The notes: generated by a model from the sequence alone, not told the origin. Positions 18,104 to 30,700 are shown, counted from the stretch's first letter. The stretch: 49,889 nt of DNA from Enterovibrio norvegicus DSM 15893 (GCF_900115495.1 NZ_FOWR01000038.1:1-49889), one strand, 5' to 3'. Program-made: numbers and translations.

Positions 18104-19795
18104 ATGCATAATCAAAAACGTCCTCTTTATATCCCTTACGCTGGTCCAGCGCTACTTGAAACGCCGCTACTGAATAAAGGCAGTGCGTTTTCCGTTGAAG
18201 AACGTATGTTTTTCAACCTAGAAGGTTTGCTACCAGAAGCCATTGAATCCATTGATGAGCAAGCAGAGCGTGCCTACAAGCAATACAAACGCTTTGAGAA
18301 CGACATGGATAAGCACATTTACCTGCGCAATATCCAAGATACCAATGAGACACTGTTCTACCGTTTGGTGAACAACCATGTCACCGAGATGATGCCTATC
18401 ATTTACACACCAACCGTTGGTGCTGCCTGTGAAAATTTCTCGGATATCTACCGTCGTGGCCGTGGTTTGTTCATCTCTTACCCGAACCGTTTCCGCATTG
18501 ACGAAATGCTAAACAATGCTTCACGCCACAACGTGAAAGTGATTGTTGTCACCGATGGCGAACGCATTCTTGGCCTTGGTGACCAAGGTATCGGTGGTAT
18601 GGGTATCCCTATCGGTAAACTGGCACTGTACACCGCTTGTGGTGGTATTAGCCCTGCTTACACGCTGCCGATCGTACTTGATGTGGGCACCAATAACCCG
18701 CAACGTCTTTCTGACCCTATGTACATGGGCTGGCGCCATTCCCGCGTAACGGGCCAAGATTACGATGATTTCATCGAAGAATTTATTCAAGCTGTTCAGC
18801 GCCGCTGGCCAGATGCGCTAATCCAGTTTGAGGATTTCGCACAGAAGAACGCCATGCCACTGCTTGAGCGTTATAAAGATCGTGTGTGTTGTTTCAATGA
18901 CGACATCCAAGGCACCGCGGCTGTCACGGTTGGTTCACTGATTTCTGCGTGTAAAGCGGCAGGTACGGCCCTCTCTGAACAGCGTATTACCTTCTTGGGC
19001 GCAGGTTCTGCAGGCTGTGGTATTGCAGAAGCGATCATCGCGCAGATGGTATCAGAAGGCATTAGCGATGAAGAAGCGCGTGAGCGTGTGTTCATGGTTG
19101 ACCGTTGGGGTCTGTTGGTAGACACCATGCCAAACCTGCTGGATTTCCAACAAAAGCTGACACAAAAGCGTGATGTATTGAAAGATTGGGAAGCGGACGA
19201 TCAAAACCTTTCTCTACTGGATGTGGTGAAGAACGCGAAACCAACCGTACTTATCGGTGTGTCTGGTGCGCCAGGTCTGTTCAGTGAAGACGTGATTAAA
19301 GCGATGCACGAGCACTGTGCGCGCCCTATCGTGTTCCCACTATCAAACCCAACCAGCCGTGTTGAAGCGACGCCATTCGATATTCTCCGTTGGACAAACG
19401 GCGAAGCATTGGTTGCAACGGGCAGCCCGTTTGACCCTGTCGTGCTCGATAACGGCCAAACCTACCCGATTGCACAATGTAACAACAGCTACATCTTCCC
19501 CGGCATTGGTTTGGGTGTGCTTGCTGTGGATGCAAAACGTGTCACTGACGAAATGTTGATGGAATCAAGCCGCGCACTTTCTGAATGTTCACCACTGGCG
19601 AAAGACGGCGAAGGTGCTCTGCTTCCGCCGCTGGAAGAAATTCACACCGTGTCAAAGCACATTGCACTTGCTGTTGCTAAGAAAGCCATCGAACAAGGTG
19701 TTGCCCTCGAATTGGCAGAGGATGCGCTAAAAGAGAAAATCGATGCGATTTTCTGGCAACCTAAATACCGCCAATATAAGCGTACATCGTTCTAA
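18104..19795 (+). CDS. maeA: NAD-dependent malic enzyme (malate to pyruvate + CO2)
   Basis: Oxidatively decarboxylates malate to pyruvate, linking the TCA cycle to gluconeogenic precursors. The 563-residue protein aligns by eye with E. coli MaeA over its whole length: N-terminal [20 protein letters not shown], catalytic Tyr in [10 protein letters not shown], catalytic Lys in [14 protein letters not shown], metal-binding FEDFAQKNA and FNDDIQGTA, and the NAD-binding [13 protein letters not shown]. The C-terminus ends YRQYKRTSF, like E. coli YRDYRRTSI. It is followed by a strong terminator and appears monocistronic. The ribosome site before 18104 is weak. Confidence 0.97.
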   Translation: MHNQKRPLYIPYAGPALLETPLLNKGSAFSVEERMFFNLEGLLPEAIESIDEQAERAYKQYKRFENDMDKHIYLRNIQDTNETLFYRLVNNHVTEMMPIIYTPTVGAACENFSDIYRRGRGLFISYPNRFRIDEMLNNASRHNVKVIVVTDGERILGLGDQGIGGMGIPIGKLALYTACGGISPAYTLPIVLDVGTNNPQRLSDPMYMGWRHSRVTGQDYDDFIEEFIQAVQRRWPDALIQFEDFAQKNAMPLLERYKDRVCCFNDDIQGTAAVTVGSLISACKAAGTALSEQRITFLGAGSAGCGIAEAIIAQMVSEGISDEEARERVFMVDRWGLLVDTMPNLLDFQQKLTQKRDVLKDWEADDQNLSLLDVVKNAKPTVLIGVSGAPGLFSEDVIKAMHEHCARPIVFPLSNPTSRVEATPFDILRWTNGEALVATGSPFDPVVLDNGQTYPIAQCNNSYIFPGIGLGVLAVDAKRVTDEMLMESSRALSECSPLAKDGEGALLPPLEEIHTVSKHIALAVAKKAIEQGVALELAEDALKEKIDAIFWQPKYRQYKRTSF

Positions 19796-19806
19796 CTAAA
19801 AAGTTG

Positions 19807-19842
19807 GCCGCAAGCTCACAAGCTTGCGGCTGTTCTCTTTTT
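19807..19842 (+). terminator. Intrinsic terminator after maeA
   Basis: Perfect arms GCCGCAAGCT / AGCTTGCGGC around CACA, followed by TGTTCTCTTTTT. Confidence 0.88.
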
Positions 19843-19906
19843 CATTTACGTTCCTTTGTTATAATCTGCTGGTTCATCAAAGAATTAAAGCCTCGTCTAA
19901 TTGCTC

Positions 19907-20653
<747 letters not shown>

Positions 20654-20862
20654 ATTCCCGCCATCTTTCTGAATGACGGGTGGATTTCTACCCATTTACA
20701 ACTTCCCCCATCTCAAATTTAAACACGCAAATAACATCTTGTTAATCTTGTGTGTTTACGCCCGATTTACCCGCCCTGCTCTGCGAATAATGCTTCCGAA
20801 CTCTGAGTGATTAGCTCTAACAATTACAAAAATAACCCTACATACCCATAAAGGAAGTCGAC

Positions 20863-22233
20863 ATGACAGCATTAACTATTGCTTTCAAAGATTGGCTGTT
20901 TAACAGAAATAGCCTGATCTTATTAGCGGACATTGCACTTTTCGCAGTCCTACTGAATGTATTGCCCTACGAAAAAGATGTCGTTATTGGCTTGAGCCTG
21001 CTTATCTTCATTGCAGTGCTTTGGCTGACAGAAGCTTTGCATGTCAGCATTACTGCGCTGATGGTGCCCGTGCTCGCAGTGGGCTTGGGTGTTTTCCAAA
21101 CACCCACGGCAATGGCCAATTTCGCCAACCCGATAATTTTCCTTTTCCTTGGTGGTTTTGCGCTGGCAGCTGCATTGCATGTTCAAAAGCTCGACCAAGC
21201 CATTGCAGACAAAGTCCTGATCGTTGCGAAAGGGAAAATGAGCGTGGCGGTCATGATGCTGTTTGGTGTCACTGCAGGTCTTTCCATGTGGATATCAAAC
21301 ACGGCCACCACCGCCATGATGCTTCCGCTGGTGTTAGGAGTGCTTAGCAAAGTGAACGCCAAGCAAGAACGCGGCACCTATGTCTTCGTGTTGCTGGGTA
21401 TTGCTTACTGCGCAAGTATCGGCGGTATCTCTACCATTGTTGGTAGCCCACCCAACGCCATTGCAGCAGCAGAAGTGAATTTGAACTTTATTGATTGGAT
21501 GAAGCTTGGCCTGCCGATCACCATGGTGTTACTCCCTATTACCGTTGGATTACTGTATATCCTCACCAAGCCAAACCTAACGCACACGTTTGAGCTCGAC
21601 CACACCCCTATCGAATGGAACAATGCCCGTCGTCTTACCTTGATGATCTTCGGCCTAACCGTGTTCTGCTGGATTTTCAGCAAACCGATTAACCAAATGC
21701 TGGGTGGCCTAAGTAAGTTCGATACGCTCGTGGCAATTTCTGCCATCATCTTGCTGGGTGCGACACGCGTAGTGAAATGGAAAGACGTTGAAAAATCGAC
21801 GGATTGGGGCGTATTACTTTTGTTCGGTGGTGGCTTGTGCTTGAGTAACGTATTGAAAGCCACAGGCACCAGTATTTTCTTGGCTGAATCCCTCAGCGGC
21901 TTCTTGTCGTCAGCAGGCATCTTCTTCACTCTGCTTACTGTTGTCGCCTTTGTCGTGTTCTTAACAGAGTTTGCCAGCAACACGGCCAGTGCCGCCTTGC
22001 TTGTCCCTGTATTTGCAACGGTCGCAGAAGCGCTTGGGGTATCGCCAGTCATCCTGTCGGCACTGATCGCTATCGCTGCCTCTTGTGCCTTCATGCTGCC
22101 TGTTGCAACACCGCCTAATGCCATTGTGTTTGCATCTGGCCATGTCAAACAGTCAGAAATGATGCGTGCGGGTTTTTACCTAAATTTTGCGTCGATTATC
22201 GTACTCGCTATATTCGCGTGGATTTTCTGGTAA
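20863..22233 (+). CDS. DASS/SLC13-family sodium:dicarboxylate symporter (VcINDY-like)
   Basis: Polytopic inner-membrane carrier of 456 residues, very similar in layout to the Vibrio cholerae INDY succinate transporter. Both SNT signature motifs are present: [11 protein letters not shown] at residues 145-147 and [11 protein letters not shown] at about 372-374. Each is followed by its Pro-rich partner loop ([20 protein letters not shown]). These clamp the carboxylate and define the two Na+ sites. About 11 hydrophobic segments can be counted. The likely substrates are C4-dicarboxylates such as succinate. A clear AAGGAAG ribosome site precedes the ATG, and the gene is closed by a hairpin at 22291. 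It sits three genes after maeA, but no shared transcript is evident. Confidence 0.9.
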   Translation: MTALTIAFKDWLFNRNSLILLADIALFAVLLNVLPYEKDVVIGLSLLIFIAVLWLTEALHVSITALMVPVLAVGLGVFQTPTAMANFANPIIFLFLGGFALAAALHVQKLDQAIADKVLIVAKGKMSVAVMMLFGVTAGLSMWISNTATTAMMLPLVLGVLSKVNAKQERGTYVFVLLGIAYCASIGGISTIVGSPPNAIAAAEVNLNFIDWMKLGLPITMVLLPITVGLLYILTKPNLTHTFELDHTPIEWNNARRLTLMIFGLTVFCWIFSKPINQMLGGLSKFDTLVAISAIILLGATRVVKWKDVEKSTDWGVLLLFGGGLCLSNVLKATGTSIFLAESLSGFLSSAGIFFTLLTVVAFVVFLTEFASNTASAALLVPVFATVAEALGVSPVILSALIAIAASCAFMLPVATPPNAIVFASGHVKQSEMMRAGFYLNFASIIVLAIFAWIFW

Positions 22234-22290
22234 GCATCACATTTGTTTTCGCGGCAGTGTTTTTATTCTTCGCCTAAACAATTTAAACAG

Positions 22291-22313
22291 AGTGGCCTTT
22301 CTGGCCACTTTTT
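22291..22313 (+). terminator. Intrinsic terminator after the DASS transporter
   Basis: Arms AGTGGCC / GGCCACT with loop TTTCT and a TTTT tail. Confidence 0.85.
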
Positions 22314-22448
22314 CATTTTCCAGTCCAATTTAACGTACTTCAACCCGCGTGAGGTGTTGCAAGCCACACATTGATCAACATGTTGAATTGTTTCATTGAT
22401 TTTTCAGCGTTACACTGAATGCTTGAATGATAAAAACAAGAGACAATC

Positions 22449-23540
22449 ATGCCATTTGCTGAAATTACAGGCTGGGGGAAATGTCTTCCGCAGGCTGAAC
22501 TAACGAATTCTGATCTAAGCACTTTCATTGAAACTTCTGACGAATGGATTTCGTCGCGCACCGGAATCAGTGCTCGTCGTATCAGCCACGTCAACACGTC
22601 TGAATTAGCAACGGTTGCAGGTAAACAAGCTCTTGCAACAGCAGGCATTGAAGGTTCTGACCTTGATCTTATTATCGTCGCCACGTGCTCGCCAGATACA
22701 TTAATTCCAAACATCGCGTCTAAGGTGCAACTTGAGTTGGGCGCGAAGAAAGCCGCAGCCTTTGATTTAAACGCGGCTTGCACAGGTTTCCTTTACGCAT
22801 TAGAAACCGCAACACGCATGATCCAAGCTGGTGCGTATAAGCATGCGTTGGTGATTGGCGCAGAGCGCCTCACTTGGTACCTCGATTGGAGCAAACGCGA
22901 TACTGCAGTCTTGTTCGGTGACGGAGCTGGCGCCGTTATTCTTAGCAAAACCGACAAAGAAGTGGGCCTATTGGAAGCGCAACTCGGTTGTGATTCAGCA
23001 GGCCGCGATGTGTTGGCAATTCCAGAGTTCGGTACAGGTATGCCACGCTTTGCCCAAGACAATGGGTATTTTGAATTCAACTTCGTGGGTCGCGAGATAT
23101 TCAAACGCGCCGTGAAAGGTATGGGTTCTGCAGCAGGAGCTGTGCTTTCGCGCGCAGGGAAAACACCGGAAGGCATTGACCTTGTTATTCCTCACCAAGC
23201 CAATAAGCGCATCATTGAAGCCCTCTGCGACCATGCCAAGATCCCGTTGGAAAAAGCATTCATTAACATCCATAAATACGGCAATACTTCCGCAGCAACG
23301 ATTCCGATTGCGCTGTGTGAAGCCGTTGAAGAAGGCCGAGTGACGCCTAACAGCACCCTGCTTATGGCTGCCTTTGGGGCGGGCTTAACGTGGGGCGCAG
23401 GTGTGCTACGTTGGGGTGACCGTGTAACGCCAATCAATACCAGTGATGCAGCTTTACCAGAATCTGATGCAACAGCACTGGAATTATTGAATGAGGCCAT
23501 TACATGCTGCCAAGAAAACGCAAAGCGTAAAGCTCAGTAA
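22449..23540 (+). CDS. Beta-ketoacyl-ACP synthase III paralogue (FabH-like)
   Basis: Thiolase-fold condensing enzyme. The FabH catalytic triad is readable as Cys111 (NAACTGF), His249 (IPHQAN) and Asn279 (KYGNTSAA), with the GDGAGAVIL loop at about 157-166. At 363 residues it is longer than housekeeping FabH (about 317), with an extra C-terminal tail after GVLRWGDR. There are no fatty-acid genes (plsX, fabD) next to it, unlike the main fabH locus. It is therefore probably the second FabH that vibrios carry, initiating fatty-acid synthesis or priming with acyl-CoA; exact substrate unknown. The start has an AAGAGA ribosome site. It converges with the diguanylate cyclase across a shared terminator. 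Confidence 0.9.
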   Translation: MPFAEITGWGKCLPQAELTNSDLSTFIETSDEWISSRTGISARRISHVNTSELATVAGKQALATAGIEGSDLDLIIVATCSPDTLIPNIASKVQLELGAKKAAAFDLNAACTGFLYALETATRMIQAGAYKHALVIGAERLTWYLDWSKRDTAVLFGDGAGAVILSKTDKEVGLLEAQLGCDSAGRDVLAIPEFGTGMPRFAQDNGYFEFNFVGREIFKRAVKGMGSAAGAVLSRAGKTPEGIDLVIPHQANKRIIEALCDHAKIPLEKAFINIHKYGNTSAATIPIALCEAVEEGRVTPNSTLLMAAFGAGLTWGAGVLRWGDRVTPINTSDAALPESDATALELLNEAITCCQENAKRKAQ

Positions 23541-23560
23541 AAACGCCACGTTCAGACCTA

Positions 23561-23586
23561 AAAAAAGCAGCCTCGGCTGCTTTTTT
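23561..23586. terminator. Bidirectional terminator between fabH-like gene and GGDEF gene
   Basis: Arms AAAAAAGCAGCC / GGCTGCTTTTTT separated by two bases lie between convergent stops. Confidence 0.92.
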
Positions 23587-23612
23587 GTTTTCTTCCGTAA
23601 CGTCAAAGAATA

Positions 23613-24929
23613 CTAAGCGGTTACCAGCACATCGGAATAGACTTCTACACGGTTTCTGCCCGATTGCTTGGCTTGATAAAGCGCATCATCGGCATCTGCC
23701 AACATCCCTGCCACGCTATCATTCCTGAGTAATGCCACACCAATGCTGCATGTCATCGTCTCACCATGAGGCCAAGCATTATCTTCAAAACGTGAACGGA
23801 TTTTTTCCGCCAAGAATGACGCCTGAGCGAGGTTTCTATCAGGACAGAAAAACACGAACTCTTCGCCTCCCCAACGAACAGCAATGTCCGTCGACATAGA
23901 ACGATTTTTTAAGAGCGCAGCGACATCAATCAAAATGCGATCGCCCATCTCATGGCCGAAGGTGTCATTAATGCGTTTGAAGTGATCGATATCGATAACC
24001 AGCGCCGTACATTCGCGACGGGCTTTTCGAGACATGGTTTGCTCCAAGTCGCGATGGACATTCATGCGGTTTCTCAACCCCGTCAGCGGATCTGTCGTCG
24101 CCATAATGGACAGTGTTTCACTTTGCTGTTTTAACTGTTCATTAATGGCAAGAAGACGAGCACTGCGTACACGTTCTTCCTTGTAGACTTTGAGGCTTTG
24201 CCAATATTTCACGCAAAGCACAATGAGAGCAGCGACAAGCCACATGAAGGTAAGATTTTTGAACAGTTGCGCTTCAGAAATCATCACACCTTCAAAACGT
24301 ATGCTTTCAATATTCAGTCTGTGCTCCCCAATAACAGGTGCACTTCCTGTGGCAATCTCAATCACAGACACGTTGGTCAATTCTGAACCTGCATGCTCCA
24401 ACGGCACGGCCAGATCAGAAATCCACCATGACAACACTTGGAATGCTTTTAACGGCAGAGCGACTTCCGAATTTTCCAACGTCGGGTTGTATTCCAAACC
24501 ATTAAATTTCAACGACACAGGATCATCAACCGATGAGTACGCCTCGTTGTAGTTTCTCAGGTAAACACGTAGACGCTGATCAGGCTGCGGCGCAAGGTAA
24601 GAGCCTTCAATGACCATCGAATGATAATGAGTGAGATCGATGCCATCGCGAATATCATCGCTTAGACTGATGGCGACTTCGCAATACGGCCAGCGGTGTT
24701 TCTCGCCCAACTGACAACCCAAGGTGACCGATTTATCAGCATTTTGGGTGACAGCTCCGAGTGTGTTTCCACCTACACCTTTGTCATCAATGTACCGATA
24801 TTGAACCTCGTCGCTAGAGATGACGTAGTGCGACGATGCGCCACCCGCATAAAACCAAACAACAGCAGACAAGGAAAATAAAAAAAGGATGAGCATAGCG
24901 AACATGGTTCGCGAGAATTTCCGATTCAA
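23613..24929 (-). CDS. Membrane-anchored diguanylate cyclase (GGDEF domain)
   Basis: Inner-membrane signalling enzyme that should make cyclic di-GMP. Membrane segments flank a periplasmic sensor of about 180 residues (TM1 about residues 9-29; TM2 about 228-248, FMWLVAALIVLCVKYW). A short coiled segment (EERVRSARLLAINEQLKQQ) leads to the GGDEF domain starting TTDPLTGLRNRMNVHRDLE. The active-site loop reads RWGGEEF, a functional variant. At the product-inhibition I-site position (RxxD five residues before GGEEF) the sequence reads MSTD, so the Arg is missing and allosteric inhibition is probably lost. The periplasmic part has a beta-sandwich flavour but I do not recognise a named sensor family. 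Monocistronic. Confidence 0.9.
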   Translation of the reverse strand: MNRKFSRTMFAMLILFLFSLSAVVWFYAGGASSHYVISSDEVQYRYIDDKGVGGNTLGAVTQNADKSVTLGCQLGEKHRWPYCEVAISLSDDIRDGIDLTHYHSMVIEGSYLAPQPDQRLRVYLRNYNEAYSSVDDPVSLKFNGLEYNPTLENSEVALPLKAFQVLSWWISDLAVPLEHAGSELTNVSVIEIATGSAPVIGEHRLNIESIRFEGVMISEAQLFKNLTFMWLVAALIVLCVKYWQSLKVYKEERVRSARLLAINEQLKQQSETLSIMATTDPLTGLRNRMNVHRDLEQTMSRKARRECTALVIDIDHFKRINDTFGHEMGDRILIDVAALLKNRSMSTDIAVRWGGEEFVFFCPDRNLAQASFLAEKIRSRFEDNAWPHGETMTCSIGVALLRNDSVAGMLADADDALYQAKQSGRNRVEVYSDVLVTA

Positions 24930-25077
24930 AACAGGCTTTTTACTCTTAAAATGGCAACAGAAAAATAAACGAGAAGTGAACAGTAAGAAGCTCTATTTAT
25001 TGTAGGTACCAAACAGCCTGCAAACACCCAGTATAAACCCGTCTGTTGGAAGGCTTGACCATGGGCTTTCTTACGAA

Positions 25078-25109
25078 CGAAAAAGCACCGAACATCAGTC
25101 CAGTGCTTT
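25078..25109 (-). terminator. Intrinsic terminator after nagK
   Basis: On the minus strand, arms AAAGCAC / GTGCTTT are separated by 14 bases and followed by TTTCGTT. It lies about 30 bases downstream of the nagK stop. Confidence 0.65.
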
Positions 25110-25137
25110 CCCATGCAATGAGGACGCTTTGTGCGGG

Positions 25138-26049
25138 TTAGCGTTGAATATTTAAGAACGCAGCACCACGAACGCCACCAGAGTCACCGTGTTTCGCTTT
25201 GATGATCTTTGGAGGATTAGAGATCGAAAGTAGGTATTTTGGCAAGCGTTTTGGCATTTCTTCGTAAATCAGTTCGAAGTTTGATAAACCGCCACCCAAA
25301 GCAACAACATCTGGATCAATTCCTGTAAACAATCCTGCAAACACCATGGCAAGCATTTCCATATAACGATCGACAAATGCGACCGCTTTTTCTTCGCCTG
25401 CATGGTACTCAGTGATGATGTCGATGGCTTTCTTTTCAGTCTGGTAGTAATGCGTATATAGCATTTCAAAACCACGACCTGACAGATAGTTATCAATACA
25501 GCCTCTGCTTTCACAGCCGCATTCAAAAATCGGCGCGTTTTCACCAAGGTGAAGCCATGCATCAATCGGCATGCGCATATGGCCAAGTTCGCCAGCCACA
25601 TTGTTTTTGCCTGAAACGACTTGTCCGTCGATGACGATACCACCGCCAAAGCCAGTGCCTAAGATAAGACCCAGCACCACTTTTTCGCCTTGAAGAGATT
25701 CGTCCCACGCTTCAGAAAGTGCAAAACAGTTTGCATCATTGTTCAGCGCTACCTTGCGGCCAATTTTTGCTTCAAGGTCAGCACGCAACGTGCGTCCTTT
25801 TGCTGCAGGGACATTAACAGTAAGAACAGTGCCATCTTCTGCTTTTTCGATACCAGGGATACCGATGCCAACCGACCCTTCACAATTAAACTGCGCGTCG
25901 TACTTAGCCACCAGCTCAGCGAGCGTCTCAATTAAACGTCCATAGTCATCACCCGGCGTCGGCACACGTTCTGTTGCCTGTCGCTTAAGATCACTGTCAA
26001 AAGCGCCAAACTCAATTTTGGTCCCACCCACGTCAAAGCCGTAATACAT
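25138..26049 (-). CDS. nagK: N-acetyl-D-glucosamine kinase (ROK family)
   Basis: Cytoplasmic sugar kinase that phosphorylates GlcNAc to GlcNAc-6-phosphate, used in salvage from chitin or peptidoglycan. The ROK signature is complete: [15 protein letters not shown] (phosphate-binding), [13 protein letters not shown] with the catalytic Asp, GTGFGGGIV, the zinc site formed by GELGHMRMP plus [17 protein letters not shown], and GGGLSNF. At 303 residues it matches E. coli NagK almost end to end. There is no ROK-repressor N-terminal helix-turn-helix. It is transcribed alone; no NagC operator was recognised in the 176-base upstream gap. Confidence 0.94.
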   Translation of the reverse strand: MYYGFDVGGTKIEFGAFDSDLKRQATERVPTPGDDYGRLIETLAELVAKYDAQFNCEGSVGIGIPGIEKAEDGTVLTVNVPAAKGRTLRADLEAKIGRKVALNNDANCFALSEAWDESLQGEKVVLGLILGTGFGGGIVIDGQVVSGKNNVAGELGHMRMPIDAWLHLGENAPIFECGCESRGCIDNYLSGRGFEMLYTHYYQTEKKAIDIITEYHAGEEKAVAFVDRYMEMLAMVFAGLFTGIDPDVVALGGGLSNFELIYEEMPKRLPKYLLSISNPPKIIKAKHGDSGGVRGAAFLNIQR

Positions 26050-26225
26050 CCTTTACTCCATTGTTCCAAATTTTATATTTTGCAGTAATGGCGGAAATTA
26101 TCCCCATTTCACAGGGTTATGAATGTGATTAAAAACAAAATAACCCCGAGATACGGGCGTTCCAAAATTCACTACTGAGAAGCTGCTCGCAATTCCCTTG
26201 CGCACAGAAAAACCGAATAGTCGCA

Positions 26226-26954
26226 TTATGCCACTTCACAACGCGCAACGACGTCTTTATAACGATCCAGAGCGCCTGGAATTGGCAACTGACGCTGTTT
26301 TTTGCCGGTTAAATAATGCTCTTTGAACACATCAAACCATGCGTCCAAACAATCTGCCGCTTTCAAATCACCCGCTAAGGCGAGCACTTTGGCAGCGACC
26401 TCCGCCGTTGCCAATTGTCCTTCACCACACGCCTCGCGCATTTTATATCGAGAGGCATCATCTGCCTTAATACTCAACACAGGCAAGCTATCAATCCAAG
26501 GACTCTTTCTAAATATCTTCTTAGCTTCCGACCAAGTTCCATCAATTAAAATAAACAGTGGTCTTTTACCTTGTGATACGACAGGTATATTGACGACACG
26601 CTCTGGCGTTGAATACTGTTCAGGAAAGATCACAAAGGGTTGCCACATCGGATCCTTAATCAGAGCAAGCATCTCTTCATTGGGAGAAGTACGTGACCAA
26701 ATGTAGGCGTACGTGTCTTCGACAGCATCAGCAATCAAGCGGCCAGTATTGCTTGGTTTAAGCACTTCATCGTCATACATCACCAGCAAGAAGCCAGCAT
26801 GAGATGCACGTCTGACATTATGCGCGCAGATACACAAATGGGCATTCACCATGCAATGACGACAACGCTCGACGCTTGCACCACGGGCGCGAAAAGGTTT
26901 GGTCGATTGCGCCAAACGTTCATCGTAAAGTCGGTGTATTGCGTGGAGTTTCAT
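26226..26954 (-). CDS. tapT: tRNA-uridine aminocarboxypropyltransferase (DTW domain, TapT/YfiP)
   Basis: DTW-domain enzyme that installs acp3U on tRNA using S-adenosylmethionine. The N-terminus has a zinc-binding cluster, CRHCMVNAHLCIC (about residues 31-43). The family motif appears as LIDGTWSEAKKI (DGTW at about 138-141), followed by SRYKMREACGEGQLATAE, typical of TapT. Length 242 residues fits. The start at 26954 has an inverted repeat immediately upstream that could fold over the ribosome-binding region. It is downstream of the DUF3802 gene on the same strand. Confidence 0.9.
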   Translation of the reverse strand: MKLHAIHRLYDERLAQSTKPFRARGASVERCRHCMVNAHLCICAHNVRRASHAGFLLVMYDDEVLKPSNTGRLIADAVEDTYAYIWSRTSPNEEMLALIKDPMWQPFVIFPEQYSTPERVVNIPVVSQGKRPLFILIDGTWSEAKKIFRKSPWIDSLPVLSIKADDASRYKMREACGEGQLATAEVAAKVLALAGDLKAADCLDAWFDVFKEHYLTGKKQRQLPIPGALDRYKDVVARCEVA

Positions 26955-26956
26955 TG

Positions 26957-26985
26957 AATGCGCCTAAAAAGAGTAAAGGCGCATT
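26957..26985 (-). promoter_or_regulatory. Inverted repeat directly upstream of the tapT start
   Basis: Perfect nine-base arms AATGCGCCT / AGGCGCATT separated by 11 bases begin two bases before the start codon. The hairpin lacks a downstream T tract in the coding direction, so it is not a normal terminator. It could hide the ribosome site or bind a dimeric regulator. Confidence 0.5.
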
Positions 26986-27112
26986 TTAATGGGGGATTTG
27001 AGACGTGCAACCTCTAACTCACGAGCTATTTAGTAACAGGGTAACTTTTCCACACATCACTGACGGACGGTTTGCTCATTGAGCAACGCTCTAACCGCAA
27101 AAACGCTCAGTG

Positions 27113-27460
27113 CTAAGCACATTCAGAGACGACGGAATCAAACAGGTTCTTCACTAAGCCAACGTACTCATCAAGAAAGTTGATTTGGCTAAACGTTGGC
27201 TTTTGGTGCCAGACAGAACTCAGAATTTCTTCCAAATCACTGACCACTTTGTCAGCTTCAGACATAACCTCGAAGCGAAGCTTCTGCGGCATGTCTTTGT
27301 TTTGCTCACAAATCACCATAATTTGGGAAGCGACGAGTTCATGAACAAGCTCATCAATGGTTTCTGACCCAATCTTGTCATCAGTGGAAGAAAACACGCT
27401 TAAACTTTCTACGAAATACTCAACCAGTGCAGCGTACCCATCTGATTCAACAACCATCAT
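27113..27460 (-). CDS. DUF3802 family protein
   Basis: A 115-residue acidic cytoplasmic protein with no signal peptide or membrane segment. The opening VVESDGYAALVEYFVESLSVF and the ending NFLDEYVGLVKNLFDSVV match what I recall of DUF3802, a family found in vibrios and relatives and of unknown function. Two ATGs in tandem (27460 and 27457) follow a GGGGGAA ribosome site; either may be used. It lies upstream of tapT on the same strand, 158 bases away with a hairpin between, so co-transcription is uncertain. Confidence 0.75.
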   Translation of the reverse strand: MMVVESDGYAALVEYFVESLSVFSSTDDKIGSETIDELVHELVASQIMVICEQNKDMPQKLRFEVMSEADKVVSDLEEILSSVWHQKPTFSQINFLDEYVGLVKNLFDSVVSECA

Positions 27461-27751
27461 TTCCCCCAGAACAACAAATATTCATGCGATTTTATTGTCT
27501 TTGCACAAGCATTAGTATCTTTTCTTCGTCGCATGTCACTTTTATGGAACATATACGCACTTAGCATCATAGCAACAACTAAAGTATATGTTGCCAAACA
27601 GAGTTGATCATTTTGAATGACCTTGTCGCCATCCGGCAGCAACTCAACGCGTCAGTAAACACAATAAAGAGCAACCACCCTCTCATCCCTTTCGGTGAAA
27701 AATCGCACTGAAAAGACTTCTAAGGGCCAGGTTAGCCACCAAGGAAAAACG

Positions 27752-30700
27752 ATGACTGATCAAAACATCCAACGGGCCAATCAATTCCCGTTTTCAAAAA
27801 GTATTGTGGGTAAGGTGGGCCTGATCATGGCCGCAATGACACTCACTGCAATGCTTCTTTCCGTGTCCACCTACGTTATGCACGACAACGCCAGTACGGA
27901 CACCACAAACACCAGCCGATTAGAAATCCCGAGCGCCCTCCTTTCAGTCTCCATGTTGCGCTATGCCGGTGAAATGAACAGAAGCATGCTGAGCTACGCA
28001 TTGGGGTCGAGTGCTTCTTTGGATACCTACTACCGCAATAAGAACCAATTTGAAGTGTCTCTAGAGGAATTGAAAAAGATCCATGGCACAAAGAGCGGCA
28101 ACTTGCAGCGTATTGAAGATGTATATCAGTCGCTCTATCAGCAAATACGTACAGAGGTCATCGAACAATATAACCCCAAGAGAGAAGCATGGGCGCTTGA
28201 CGAAAAGCGGTATATTTCCACCACCATCGTGACGGAACTTGATCGTAAGATCAGCGCCCTCGCCTCTAAGGATGATACCAATGGTGGCTTGAGTGAAGAA
28301 GACAGGCAGCATTACCTGTGGCTTCTTCGAGAGCAAACCGATGATATGCGTTCTTCGCTCTTTTTCTACCTCAGCGGCGAAGCCTTTAAAAGAGAACGCT
28401 TCGAACGTAATAAACAAAGCTTCCAAGAATACCTTGCGTTGCTGCAAGACAATGCCGGCAGTACGGGAGAAAAAGAGAAACTCCAAGATATATCAATCAT
28501 CTATCAAGCCTTTTATAGTCGTATAGAAAGCGTATTTGATAGTTACAACCCTTACAGCAAGCAACATGCTATCGAATCTTTGAAAATCATCAGTACGGAA
28601 GAATACAAAGTACTCGAAACCGCCCTCACAGAATTTTCGCGGGAAACCAGTTTCCGCGCTGCCAACTCAATGGCAAGCCTACACAAAGTGCTCAAAACGA
28701 ATCAGCTCTCATTCTTTGCCTTGTTCGGCGTCATGACATTGGTGAGCATCGTGTTGACGGTCTACATCTATAAACGCGTTACGCTGCCTATCGCTCGCTT
28801 AGCCGACACCATGCTCAAATTGTCTGATGGAAACACGGAAATTCCTATTCTCTATAAAGAGCGCCCGGATGAGGTTGGACAGATTTCACATGCACTCAGT
28901 TCTTTCCGTGATCACATCATTTCTCGCAACCAAGCAAGAGAACAATTGCTGTACCAAAAAGAGCGCGCGGAATCAGCGTCTAAGGCCAAAGCACAGTTTT
29001 TGGCGGCCATGAGCCATGAGATTCGCACCCCAATGAACGGCGTGATCGGGATGATTGATATTCTTCGCCGTTCAAACCTCGATTCAACACAAAAAGGCGT
29101 TGCTAACACAGTTCGTGAATCGGCTTTGTCATTGCTGTCTATAATTAATGACATTCTCGATTTTTCACGGATTGAAGCAGGAAAGATGCGGATTGATGAA
29201 GTACCCCTTTCTATTCGTCATATTACTGAACAAGTAATGGATAACCTCACGACAGAAGCCAACGAAAAGAACGTATCACTGATGTTGTTTGTTGACCCAC
29301 AGGTTCCCAGCTCTCTGCTGGGTGATCCGACACGCATCAAGCAGATACTGTTTAACTTGATCGGTAACGGCATCAAGTTTTCCGGCGGTCAACCTCATGT
29401 TGGTGAAGTGCAGGTTTGGATCAAGAGCGACGCAGACACTATCAATGACAAAGGAAAAAGCGTTGTGCCGATTTCTATTGAAATCAAAGACAATGGCATT
29501 GGTATCAGCGCCGATAAACTGGAAAGTATTTTTAAACCCTTCACGCAGGCGGAGTACTCTACCACTCGCCGATATGGCGGTTCCGGTTTAGGTCTGGCGA
29601 TCAGTAAGAACATTATTTCACTGCTCGGCGGCAGCATTGATGCGCGCAGTGAAGAAGGGATTGGTTCGACTTTCTATGTGGACATTAAACTGCCGCACTC
29701 CAATACCATCAACGTACCCGATGACAGCAATATGTTGCTTCTCACAGAAGCGGCGAAAACATTGAACAATGTTGTGTGTCTCAATACGCTTGAAAATGGT
29801 CCTTTAAAAACCAGTATTGATAGCTACCTAGATAACATGAATATCCGCAGTCAGACTGTCTCGCTTGATGTGCTTCACCAACACAAGCTTGTTGGTAGCA
29901 ACAAAGACACAAAATTTGTGATCATCTGCCGCGACTACATGCAGGCCAAGCAATTGACTGCACCGTTCATCACAGCATCTAACAACATTCGATATCTCGA
30001 ACTCGACATGTCGTTACCCGTCCACCGATACGAAGGGAAAGACGTGTTTGCGATTTACGCGTCCCCCATAAAGCTTTCCATGCTTTTAAGCGGATTACGC
30101 ATTTGTATTGGCCTTGAAAGTCCAGACTACCCCGTTGTTGACACTTCTGGCCGCGAAGCGTTCATAGAGCGTGTGTCAGAACATCGGGGCACTGTGCTGG
30201 TCGCAGAAGACAACATCACCAACCAAACCGTAATAGAAAAGCAGCTAACGTACCTCGGTTACAAAGTCGTCATGACCGCCGACGGTCAAGATGCACTTCG
30301 CGCCTATCGACAACAGCCTTTCACCCTCGTGATTACCGACTGTCACATGCCCAATATGGATGGGTATGAACTGACTCGTTCGATTCGAGTGATTCAAAAA
30401 GAACGCAACGAATTCGTCCCTATTATCGCGCTCACCGCGAATGCCCTTGTGGGTGAAGCAGAGCGTTGCATCGAAACCGGCATGAATGATTTCATCGCGA
30501 AACCGGTTGAAATGGATGTAATTCAAAAAGTCCTGAACAAATGGCGTCTTCAAAGTCGCCCTACTGACGAGCATCTCTCTATGGCCAATTCAGACTCTTA
30601 CGTCGATGGTGGCCTTACTCAAACACCATCTGACACTTCTCACGCTGATCAAGCTGAACAGCAAGCGCATGCTACGCAGCAAATGCCTTCGAACCATCAC

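Noticed and set aside
27457-27642. 61-codon minus-strand ORF upstream of DUF3802
   Set aside because: Not protein-like, no ribosome site, and it sits in the promoter region of the DUF3802 gene.
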